The position numbers were made by a program, and so were the translations under genes. Shown one piece after another: positions 51,647-58,274 of a DNA stretch of 58,274 nt; the first letter of the stretch is position 1, and every line of letters begins with the position of its first letter. Below the pieces are notes generated by a model that was not told the DNA's origin, ran no database searches, and was given only the letters and a program-made list of their open reading frames with translations. The stretch is from an uncultured Dialister sp. (lineage in GTDB: Bacteria > Bacillota > Negativicutes > Veillonellales > Dialisteraceae): assembly GCA_934178345.1 (NCBI GenBank), contig CAKPQG010000015.1, positions 1 through 58,274 on the forward strand. Direction: 5' to 3'.

Positions 51647-54600
51647 GTGAGAAATGTAAAAACAATGGATGGCAACACAGCGGCTGCGTATATTTCCTAC
51701 GCATTCACAGAAGTAGCTGCTATTTATCCGATCACCCCTTCCTCGCCGATGGCGGAAGAAGTGGATGAATGGGCCGCTCACGGCAAGAAGAATATTTTCG
51801 GCGACACCGTACATGTCGTCGAGATGCAGGCAGAAGGCGGCGCAGCCGGCGCATTTCACGGCTCTTTGCAGAGCGGTGCGCTGACCACCACCTACACGGC
51901 CTCTCAGGGCATGCTGCTCATGGTGCCGAACATGTACAAAGTCGCAGGCGAATTGCTCCCGGGCGTTTTCCACATCGCAGCGAGAGCTCTTGCAAACCAC
52001 GCACTCTCCATCTTCGGTGACCATCAGGACGTCATGAGCGCACGTGCGACGGGCTGCGCGATGCTGGCAGAAGCGAATGCCCAGGAGATCATGGACCTCG
52101 CAGGCGTTGCCCATCTTGCTGCCATCAAAGGCCGCGTACCTTTCATCAATTTCTTCGACGGCTTCCGCACGAGCCATGAGATCCAGAAGGTCGAGGTCCT
52201 GGACTATGAAGAGCTCGCTCCGCTCATCGACCAGAAAGCCCTTGCGGACTTCAGAGCCCGCGCTCTCAATCCGGATCATCCGGTCATCCGCGGCACCGCA
52301 GAAAACCCGGACGTTTACTTCCAGCACTGCGAAGCAGCGAACCCCTTCTACAATGCCCTCCCAGACATCGTTCAGGGCTACATGGATGAGATCTCCAAGA
52401 TCACCGGCAGAAGCTACCATCTCTTCGACTACTACGGCGCAGCCGATGCCGACCGCATCATCATCGCGATCGGCTCTGTCACCGACATCTGCAAGGACGT
52501 CACCGATGCGCTCAATGCCCATGGCGAAAAAGTCGGCGTGCTGAATGTACACCTCTACCGCCCATTCTCTGTCAAGCACTTCCTTGACCAGATCCCATCG
52601 ACCGTCAAGAAGATCGCCGTCCTCGACCGCACCCGTGAACCGGGCGCCATCGGCGAACCACTCTACCTGGATGTCGTATCTGCGATCGCCTCTTCCGGCC
52701 GCGCCATCAAAGTCTGCGGCGGCCGCTACGGCTTAGGCTCGAAGGACGTCATTCCGGAAGACATCATGGCTGTCTATGAACACCTGAAGGAAGAGACCCC
52801 GCGTCACAACTTCACGCTCTCCATCAAAGACGACGTGACGAACCTCTCCCTCGCTCCGCTCCCGGTACCGGAAATCCCGTCCAAGCTCGTCTCCTGCAAA
52901 TTCTGGGGCTTCGGCTCTGACGGCACCGTCGGTGCGAACAAGAGCGCCATCAAGATCATCGGCGACCACACCGACCTCTATGCACAGGGCTACTTCGCCT
53001 ATGACTCCAAGAAATCCGGCGGCGTCACCATCTCCCATCTGCGCTTTGGCCCCGATCCGATCAGAAAGCCTTACCTCATCCGCAAGGCTGACTACATCGC
53101 CTGCCACCGTCCGTCCTACATCTATAAATACGACCTTCTCCGCGGCTTCAAGCCGGGCGGCATCTTCCTTCTGAACTCCCCATGGAGAAAAGAAGATCTG
53201 GACCGCGTCCTGCCGGCAGCCATGAAACGGAAGCTCGCTGCCCTCAAAGCAAAATTCTACATCATCGATGCCTTTGAAATCGCAAAGAACATCGGTCTCG
53301 GCGGCCGCATCAATATGATCATGCAGTCTGCCTTCTTCCACCTCACCCACATCATTCCTGATGCGGATGCCGTGAAGTACCTGAAAGACTCCAATGAAAA
53401 ATCCTACGGCAGAAAAGGCCAGAACGTCGTCGACATGAACAACAAAGCTGTCGACGCCGGTATGGAAGGCATCGTCGAAGTCGAAGTACCGGCTGAATGG
53501 GAACATGCGACCACCGGCGGTTCCATCGCCAAGGTCAGCCGTCCGGACTTCGTCAAGAACGTCTGCGACGTCATGAACCGTCAGGAAGGCGACGACCTCC
53601 CAGTCTCCACCTGGAAAGGCATCGAAGACGGCACCTTCCCGTCCGGCACCTCCCAGTACGAACGTCCATCGGCAGCCATCATGATCCCGGAATGGATCCC
53701 GGAAAACTGTATCGGCTGTAACCAGTGCGGCGTCGTCTGCCCGCATGCTGCCATCCGTCCATTCCTCGTCACCGAAGACGAAGCAGCGAATGCGCCGGAA
53801 GGCTTCATCGTCAAAGACTTCAGAGGCCCGGTCAAAGGACTCATGTACCGCATCGTCGTCGATCCGGAAGACTGCTACGGCTGCGGCATCTGCGCGAATA
53901 CCTGCCCGGCGCCGAAGAAAGCCCTCGTCATGCAGCCGGCAGAGACAGAGCTCCCCAAGCAGAACCTTTGGGACTATGCAAAGAGCCTCCCGGCAAGAGA
54001 CAATCCGCTCGGCAAAAAGAACCTCAGAAGCGCCATGTTCGAACCGACCTACTTCGAATTCTCCGGTGCCTGCGCAGGCTGCGGCGAGACCCCGTACATC
54101 AATATGGTCACCCGTCTCTTCGGCGACCGCATGATGATCTCCAATGCGACCGGCTGCTCCTCCATCTACGGCGCAAGCGCCCCGTCCATGCCATATACCA
54201 AGAACAGCAAAGGACAGGGCCCGGCCTGGGCGAACTCCCTCTTCGAAGATAACGCGGAATATGGCCTCGGCATGCACCTCGGCGAAGCGAAGCTCAGAAG
54301 CCGCCTGACCGAAAAGCTCGAAGCTCTCCTCCCGGCAGCAGAAGGCGATGTCAAGACCGCCATGGAAGAATGGCTCGCCAAGAAAGACCTCGGCGAAGGC
54401 ACGAGGGACCGCGCCGACAAACTCGATGCGGCCCTCACCGCTGCGGTTTCCGCGCATCCGGAATACAAAGAACTGCTGGATCTCAAGGATCACTTCGTCA
54501 AGAAATCCCAGTGGATCTTCGGCGGCGACGGCTGGGCATACGACATCGGCTTCGGCGGTCTCGATCAGGTCCTCGCTTCCGGCGAAGATGTGAATGTCCT

Positions 54601-55192
54601 CGTCCTCGATACCGAAGTCTACTCCAATACCGGCGGACAGTCCTCCAAGTCCACTCCGGCTGCTGCCATCGCCAAATTCGCAGCCTCCGGCAAGAAGACC
54701 AAGAAGAAAGACCTCGGCATGATCGCCGTCTCCTACGGCTACATCTACGTCGCACAGATCGCTCTCGGTGCTGATATGAATCAGGCCTTCAAAGCCATCA
54801 GCGAAGCAGAAGCTTATCCGGGACCGTCCCTCATCATCGCCTATGCTCCATGCATCAACCACGGCCTCAAAGCCGGCATGGGCAAATCCTCCGAAGAAGA
54901 GAAACGCGCCGTCGAATGTGGATACTGGTGCAACTGGCGCTACAACCCAGAGCTTCTGGAACAGGGCAAGAATCCGTTCCACCTCGACAGCCGCGAACCG
55001 AAAGGCAACTTCCGCGACTACCTCATGGGCGAAGTCCGCTTCGCATCTCTCGCAAAACTCTTCCCAGACAAAGCGGAAGAACTCTTCGAAAAGACCGAAC
55101 GCGATGCCAAACAGCGCCGTGAAAACTACGTCCGCATCCAGAAATCCTATGACCAGGAGATCGCAGATCGCAAAGCCAAAGAAGAAAAATAA
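51647..55192 (+). CDS. nifJ: pyruvate:ferredoxin (flavodoxin) oxidoreductase, single-chain
   Basis: A 1181-residue homodimeric-type PFOR that converts pyruvate and CoA to acetyl-CoA, CO2 and reduced ferredoxin. The N-terminal domain starts MDGNTAAAYISYAFTEVAAI. The central ferredoxin domain carries two [4Fe-4S] clusters, CIGCNQCGVVCP near residue 687 and CYGCGICANTCP near 743. The thiamine diphosphate domain begins with CAGCGETPYI near 808 and GDGWAYDIGFGG near 958, with SNTGGQSSKSTP near 997. The GTG at 51647 follows AAAGGAG by 9-10 nt; an ATG at 51665 is the alternative. Codon use is strongly biased to C-ending codons, in keeping with high expression. A perfect terminator follows. Confidence 0.97.
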   Translation: MRNVKTMDGNTAAAYISYAFTEVAAIYPITPSSPMAEEVDEWAAHGKKNIFGDTVHVVEMQAEGGAAGAFHGSLQSGALTTTYTASQGMLLMVPNMYKVAGELLPGVFHIAARALANHALSIFGDHQDVMSARATGCAMLAEANAQEIMDLAGVAHLAAIKGRVPFINFFDGFRTSHEIQKVEVLDYEELAPLIDQKALADFRARALNPDHPVIRGTAENPDVYFQHCEAANPFYNALPDIVQGYMDEISKITGRSYHLFDYYGAADADRIIIAIGSVTDICKDVTDALNAHGEKVGVLNVHLYRPFSVKHFLDQIPSTVKKIAVLDRTREPGAIGEPLYLDVVSAIASSGRAIKVCGGRYGLGSKDVIPEDIMAVYEHLKEETPRHNFTLSIKDDVTNLSLAPLPVPEIPSKLVSCKFWGFGSDGTVGANKSAIKIIGDHTDLYAQGYFAYDSKKSGGVTISHLRFGPDPIRKPYLIRKADYIACHRPSYIYKYDLLRGFKPGGIFLLNSPWRKEDLDRVLPAAMKRKLAALKAKFYIIDAFEIAKNIGLGGRINMIMQSAFFHLTHIIPDADAVKYLKDSNEKSYGRKGQNVVDMNNKAVDAGMEGIVEVEVPAEWEHATTGGSIAKVSRPDFVKNVCDVMNRQEGDDLPVSTWKGIEDGTFPSGTSQYERPSAAIMIPEWIPENCIGCNQCGVVCPHAAIRPFLVTEDEAANAPEGFIVKDFRGPVKGLMYRIVVDPEDCYGCGICANTCPAPKKALVMQPAETELPKQNLWDYAKSLPARDNPLGKKNLRSAMFEPTYFEFSGACAGCGETPYINMVTRLFGDRMMISNATGCSSIYGASAPSMPYTKNSKGQGPAWANSLFEDNAEYGLGMHLGEAKLRSRLTEKLEALLPAAEGDVKTAMEEWLAKKDLGEGTRDRADKLDAALTAAVSAHPEYKELLDLKDHFVKKSQWIFGGDGWAYDIGFGGLDQVLASGEDVNVLVLDTEVYSNTGGQSSKSTPAAAIAKFAASGKKTKKKDLGMIAVSYGYIYVAQIALGADMNQAFKAISEAEAYPGPSLIIAYAPCINHGLKAGMGKSSEEEKRAVECGYWCNWRYNPELLEQGKNPFHLDSREPKGNFRDYLMGEVRFASLAKLFPDKAEELFEKTERDAKQRRENYVRIQKSYDQEIADRKAKEEK

Positions 55193-55223
55193 TTCTCACG
55201 CTGCGTAATACGAAAGCGTAAAC

Positions 55224-55260
55224 AAAGGGGCCGCTGACTCAAAGAGTCAGCGGCCCCTTT
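55224..55260 (+). terminator. terminator of the PFOR gene
   Basis: A perfect 17-bp stem (55224-55240 with 55244-55260, loop AAA) with a final TTT, 32 bp past the PFOR stop. Confidence 0.92.
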
Positions 55261-55284
55261 CGCGTGGGTCTTCCGGTATAAAGA

Positions 55285-55325
55285 GTGACTAGTGACTAGT
55301 GACTAGTGACTAGTGACTAGTGACT
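55285..55325. repeat. GTGACTA heptamer tandem repeat
   Basis: Almost six perfect consecutive copies of GTGACTA, the cleanest tandem array in the window. Confidence 0.9.
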
Positions 55326-55551
55326 AAAAACCAGGAGACATCAGACTCTCTCGTACCGTCATTGAAAGCGTTGCCGAGAAATCTTTCTTGCAGTCCGATA
55401 AACGACGCATGTGTGAAAGCAGGGATTGGGAGTATCAAGTGACTGGTGACTTGAATACTACTTTCGGGCATCGCCATCATCTATACTCCGCGGCGCTCCC
55501 CTGTTTTTATGCGCTGCACCACCACTCCTCATTCCCGAACTCATTTTCTTC

Positions 55552-55580
55552 TTGCATCTTACGCGAGACTATGGCATAAT
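55552..55580 (+). promoter_or_regulatory. promoter of the first tRNA-Val gene
   Basis: TTGCAT and CATAAT with a 17-nt spacer, 20 bp upstream of the tRNA. The -35 box is the same as in the tRNA-Ala promoter at 57019. Confidence 0.65.
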
Positions 55581-55600
55581 AATCTCCGTCAACGATTTAT

Positions 55601-55676
55601 GGGCGATTAGCTCAGCTGGGAGAGCGTCTGCCTTACAAGCAGAATGTCAGCAGTTCGATCCTGTTATCGCCCACCA
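55601..55676 (+). tRNA. tRNA-Val (TAC)
   Basis: A complete 76-nt cloverleaf: acceptor GGGCGAT pairs with ATCGCCC, the D arm is GCTCAGCTGGGAGAGC, the anticodon loop CTTACAA has anticodon TAC, the T loop is TTCGATC and CCA is encoded. It is identical to the gene at 56680-56755. Confidence 0.97.
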
Positions 55677-56235
55677 TAGTGAAAAGACTTCACGTGCTTC
55701 GTGCCGTGAGGTCTTTTTTCTTCTTTACCTTTCTTTTCATTATCATTTAACCTCCTGCATCCGCGCTCACGATCATTTGCGCGTCGCTTTGCTCCTTCAA
55801 ATGATGTTCGCTGCGGAACCAGTTCGATCCTGTTTTCGCCCACCAAAAAGAAGACCTCATGTGATCTGCTCCATGCGGTCTTTTTTCTTGCCTTTTTCCT
55901 TTTTTCTCTGCGGTCATATAACCTCCTGCATCCGCGACTCACGATCATTTGCGCGTCGCTTTGCTCCTTCAAATGATGTTCGCTGCGGAACCAGTTCGAT
56001 CCTGTTATCCCCCACCAAAATGAAGGCCTCATGTGATCCGCTCCATGCGGTCTTTTTTCTTGCCTTTTTCCTTTTTCTCTATGGTCATATAACCTCCTGC
56101 ATCCGCACTCACGATCATTTGCGCGTCGCTTTGCTCCTTCAAATGATGTTCGCTGCGGAACCAGTTCGATCCTGTCATCGCCCACCATAATGAAAAGTTC
56201 CACGTGCTCCGCGCCGTGGGATTTTTTATTGCCAT
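55677..56235 (+). repeat. tandem ~171-bp units carrying tRNA-Val 3' ends
   Basis: Three successive units follow the tRNA. Each holds a terminator-like hairpin with a T run, a CCTCCTGCATCCGCG segment, a hairpin CATTTG-..-CAAATG around GCGTCGCTTTGCTCC, GTTCGCTGCGGAAC, and a 26-nt tRNA-Val 3' end through CCACCA. The tRNA ends are at 55820-55845, 55992-56017 and 56162-56187. The ORFs that span the array on both strands are repeat translations, not genes. Confidence 0.85.
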
Positions 56236-56473
56236 TTTTACTGAGAAGTGGCTAGTGGCTAGAGATTAGGGATTGGGGATTAGGAGTGACTGGTGACTGG
56301 GATTTCTCCGCTCAGGATGACGAAATGCGCCGCACCTTCCCCGCCCTCCCCTCAGAACCTATAGAACCTGCTGAACCTCTTTCCCAATGAAATCAAAGGG
56401 CAACTCGCCCGATGAGCTAACCCCAAACCTTGAACCCTAAGCCCCATTCATCTTTTTCTAATCAAATTTCCCC
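56236..56473. other. spacer with 7-bp and dispersed repeats
   Basis: Units of GTGGCTA, GGGATTA and GTGACTG type lie at 56248-56302, then a partial copy of the dispersed repeat end (CCGCTCAGGATGACGAAATG at 56309). No gene is seen. Confidence 0.6.
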
Positions 56474-56502
56474 TTGCAAAGCACTGCGAGATTTGATATT
56501 AT
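56474..56502 (+). promoter_or_regulatory. promoter of the tRNA-Asn/Glu/Val cluster
   Basis: TTGCAA and TATTAT with a 17-nt spacer, 23 bp upstream of tRNA-Asn. The three tRNAs follow without terminators between them. Confidence 0.7.
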
Positions 56503-56525
56503 AATGCACGTACTCACGTACAGAT

Positions 56526-56601
56526 TCCTGAATAGCTCAGCCGGTAGAGCGCGTGACTGTTAATCACGATGTCGCAGGTTCGAACCCTGCTTCAGGAGCC
56601 A
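56526..56601 (+). tRNA. tRNA-Asn (GTT)
   Basis: A 76-nt cloverleaf with acceptor TCCTGAA/TTCAGGA, anticodon loop CTGTTAA (anticodon GTT), T loop TTCGAAC and encoded GCCA end. Confidence 0.97.
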
Positions 56602-56603
56602 GT

Positions 56604-56678
56604 GGCCTGTTCGTCAAGCGGTTAAGACACCGCCCTTTCACGGCGGGTTCGGGGGTTCGAATCCCCCACAGGTCACCA
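56604..56678 (+). tRNA. tRNA-Glu (TTC)
   Basis: A 75-nt cloverleaf with acceptor GGCCTGT pairing to ACAGGTC, anticodon loop CTTTCAC (anticodon TTC), T loop TTCGAAT and encoded ACCA end. It starts 2 nt after tRNA-Asn. Confidence 0.96.
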
Positions 56679-56679
56679 T

Positions 56680-56755
56680 GGGCGATTAGCTCAGCTGGGA
56701 GAGCGTCTGCCTTACAAGCAGAATGTCAGCAGTTCGATCCTGTTATCGCCCACCA
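56680..56755 (+). tRNA. tRNA-Val (TAC), second copy
   Basis: Identical in all 76 positions to the tRNA at 55601-55676. It starts 1 nt after tRNA-Glu, as the last of the three-tRNA transcript. Confidence 0.97.
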
Positions 56756-56975
56756 TAATGAAAAGTTCCACGTGCTCCGCGCCGTGGGATTTTTTATTGC
56801 CATTTCCCTCCCACCTTATTTATCATTTAACCTCCTGCATCCGCGACTCACTACATTTTGTGCGTCGCTTTGCTCCTTCAAAATGTGTTCGCTGCGGAAC
56901 CAGTTCGATCCTGTCATCGCCCACCAAAAGAAAGCATCACGTGATCCGCGCCGTAGGATTTTTTATTGCCATTTC
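56756..56975 (+). repeat. fourth unit with a tRNA-Val 3' end
   Basis: It has the same build as the units at 55677-56235, with the tRNA end at 56901-56926. In this unit the inner hairpin reads CATTTTG-..-CAAAATG in place of CATTTG-..-CAAATG, so both arms changed together. Confidence 0.85.
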
Positions 56976-57018
56976 CCTTTTCCCTCATTTGTCATTCCCC
57001 CTGCCCTTAAAAAATCTA

Positions 57019-57047
57019 TTGCATCTCACCCCCTAAAGGGGTATAAT
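57019..57047 (+). promoter_or_regulatory. promoter of tRNA-Ala
   Basis: TTGCAT and a consensus TATAAT with a 17-nt spacer, 12 bp upstream of the tRNA. Confidence 0.85.
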
Positions 57048-57059
57048 ACGTAAACACAT

Positions 57060-57135
57060 GGGGCATTAGCTCAGCTGGGAGAGCGCAAGGTTCGCAATCT
57101 TGAGGTCAGGGGTTCGATCCCCCTATGCTCCACCA
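57060..57135 (+). tRNA. tRNA-Ala (CGC)
   Basis: A 76-nt cloverleaf with acceptor GGGGCAT pairing to ATGCTCC, anticodon stem CAAGG/TCTTG (one G-U), loop TTCGCAA with anticodon CGC, T loop TTCGATC and encoded ACCA end. Confidence 0.9.
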
Positions 57136-57140
57136 ATCAC

Positions 57141-57187
57141 CAATAAAAAACGATCCATGGCATGACTCCATGGATCGTTTTTTATTG
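57141..57187. terminator. bidirectional terminator between tRNA-Ala and larA-like gene
   Basis: A perfect 20-bp stem (57141-57160 with 57168-57187) with A6 and T6 at its base. It lies 5 bp past the tRNA and 43 bp past the stop of the convergent minus-strand gene. Confidence 0.93.
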
Positions 57188-57230
57188 GTATAAAACCCGC
57201 AGCACCTCTCTTTTATGATGCACCGCGCTT

Positions 57231-58127
57231 CTATTTCTCATGCACTGAATCATCGGCAGCAATCATCGGCAGTGTCGACCCACCGACAGGAATGACGTAA
57301 ACGCTCGCCTTTTCTCCCTTCTTTTCCAGCGCCTGATCGACAGCCTGCTGGATGTCATGGAAAGGCACCATATTTGCTTTCCTGACAAGGGCATCGTCCA
57401 TATCGGTCACGAGATAGATGGTACATTTCTGCTGCACAAGGCCGAGCGCCGCCGATTTGTGACCACCGAGTTCGAAGTGCTCGTGAATGGCCGCGATGCG
57501 TTCTTCCGGTGTCGGATAGCTCTCGATCCAGCGGGCGAAGGGCGCGCTGCCGTAGCCTTCGTGGCAGGATGCGGCAACGATCATGATACCGCCCTCTTTC
57601 ACAGCGTGCTTCGCGTTATCGATGGATTTCTGCGCCTGATAGAGATTGATATCCTTCGGATAGCCGCCAGTAGAAACGATGACGACGTCAGCCGGTTTCT
57701 TGATATCCACTCTGTAGAGGCCATCCAGGAAACGGCAGGCATCACGATGCGCTGCGACGGGATCTCCGGCTGCGGCATAGGCGATCTTCTTATGATCATC
57801 CAAGACTACATTCACGATGAAATCGGCAGGGCAGTACGCTGCCGTTTCTTCGATGTCCTCGCGCACAGGATTTCCATCGAGATGCCCCGCATACGCACCG
57901 GGGCGGATCATATTTCTGTGATTCGACTGGATCGAGGCAAGCGAAGCGCAGCCCGGCATGATGGCTTTCATGCCGCCGGAATAACCGGCGAAGTAATGGT
58001 ACTCGACATTGCCGAGAAGGATGCGGCGATCGGCTTCGGCAACCGTGCGGAAGATATCGACGGAGGTCCCATTCCTGCAGGTGCCAAGATGCACGCAGTC
58101 TTCCGGATCGCTGTCGATGCATTTCAC
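57231..58127 (-). CDS. LarA-family (nickel-pincer racemase-like) protein, N-terminally broken
   Basis: A 298-residue open frame of the LarA/DUF2088 family, whose best-known member is lactate racemase with a nickel-pincer cofactor. Visible landmarks are EYHYFAGYSGGMKAIMPG (metal-binding His and the cofactor Lys region) and SNHRNMIRPGA. Family homology continues in frame upstream of the GTG at 58127, as ALGSHRHLTEEERERLVGEWAYHK up to about 58205 (with the first metal His in GSHR), and then stops at a TGA (58206-58208). Intact members are ~420 residues, so roughly the first 100 are missing here. This suggests a frameshift, mutation or sequence-end artefact; activity is doubtful. Confidence 0.8.
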   Translation of the reverse strand: MKCIDSDPEDCVHLGTCRNGTSVDIFRTVAEADRRILLGNVEYHYFAGYSGGMKAIMPGCASLASIQSNHRNMIRPGAYAGHLDGNPVREDIEETAAYCPADFIVNVVLDDHKKIAYAAAGDPVAAHRDACRFLDGLYRVDIKKPADVVIVSTGGYPKDINLYQAQKSIDNAKHAVKEGGIMIVAASCHEGYGSAPFARWIESYPTPEERIAAIHEHFELGGHKSAALGLVQQKCTIYLVTDMDDALVRKANMVPFHDIQQAVDQALEKKGEKASVYVIPVGGSTLPMIAADDSVHEK

Positions 58128-58274
58128 TTTGTGATACGCCCATTCACCGACGAGGCGCTCTCGCTCCTCTTCTGTCAGATGGCGATGGGAACCCAGGGCA
58201 AATGCTCATGTACGGTAAGGAAGCAAGCAACCGAAAACAAGAGATAGACCGCCAGCACTACACTATTCCGAACC

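Noticed and set aside
52733..54982. 749-codon minus-strand frame opposite the PFOR gene
   Set aside because: An antisense frame kept open by the strong codon bias of PFOR; it has no domain signature and no ribosome binding site.
55770..55845. complete extra tRNA-Val in the repeat units
   Set aside because: Only the last 26 nt match; there is no 5' acceptor strand, D arm or anticodon arm that could form a cloverleaf.
55552..56203. hypothetical proteins of 179-212 residues on both strands across the tRNA-Val 3' repeats
   Set aside because: They cover a tRNA gene and tandem non-coding repeats, and their sequence repeats with the unit; they are repeat translations.

Overview
The window reads as a chromosomal segment of a diderm Firmicute of the class Negativicutes, most likely Dialister or a close relative. 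The pointers are YadA-type trimeric autotransporters that carry an SLH domain, capsule and heptose genes, a pyruvate:ferredoxin oxidoreductase, a desulfoferrodoxin and EtfBA, all in a low-to-mid GC background. The genus is inference from gene content and was not tested by any search.

Layout. (1) 1-3.7 kb: a Panacea-domain antitoxin plus membrane-protein pair (candidate toxin-antitoxin), a decayed IS30 element and a Fic-family remnant. (2) 3.7-23.0 kb: an AT-rich surface-polysaccharide locus, all on the minus strand. It holds an epimerase, an IspD/TarI-type cytidylyltransferase, a Wzx flippase, a Wzy/ligase, two CDP-glycerol-type glycerophosphotransferases, one GT2 and two GT4 glycosyltransferases, an acyltransferase broken at a G8 tract, a complete GDP-heptose set (GmhA, HddA, GmhB, HddC) and the initiating WbaP-type transferase. 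A dGTPase and an unrecognised, possibly ADP-ribosyltransferase-like protein form a two-gene cassette inside it. A second, internally deleted IS30 relic with visible inverted repeats interrupts it. (3) 23.3-40 kb: more GC-rich housekeeping genes on the minus strand: SNF2/SWIM helicase, GlmS, a YIP1-like membrane protein, SppA, a class IV aminotransferase-like protein without the catalytic lysine, EtfA/EtfB and DnaE. Long repeat-filled spacers separate them. (4) 40.2-47.6 kb: a tandem duplication of a two-gene unit, a triple zinc-finger protein followed by a ~920-residue trimeric autotransporter. Each copy has a candidate promoter with a G8 tract between the -35 and -10 boxes. (5) 48.5-58.3 kb: desulfoferrodoxin, a small membrane protein, a LysR regulator, PFOR on the plus strand, five tRNA genes (Val, Asn, Glu, Val, Ala) with tandem copies of a tRNA-Val 3' end, and an N-terminally broken LarA-family gene.

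How it fits together. The polysaccharide locus can make a heptose-containing polymer begun by WbaP, probably decorated with polyol phosphates by the CDP-alditol-type enzymes, flipped by Wzx and polymerised by Wzy. Homopolymeric G tracts sit in an acyltransferase gene, in the leader of the WbaP gene and in the promoters of both adhesin units, so surface phase variation looks like a theme. Intergenic DNA is rich in repeats: 7-bp-period tandem repeats in several sequence flavours, GC-rich palindromic mosaics, a 163-bp MITE-like element and a hairpin family whose arms covary.
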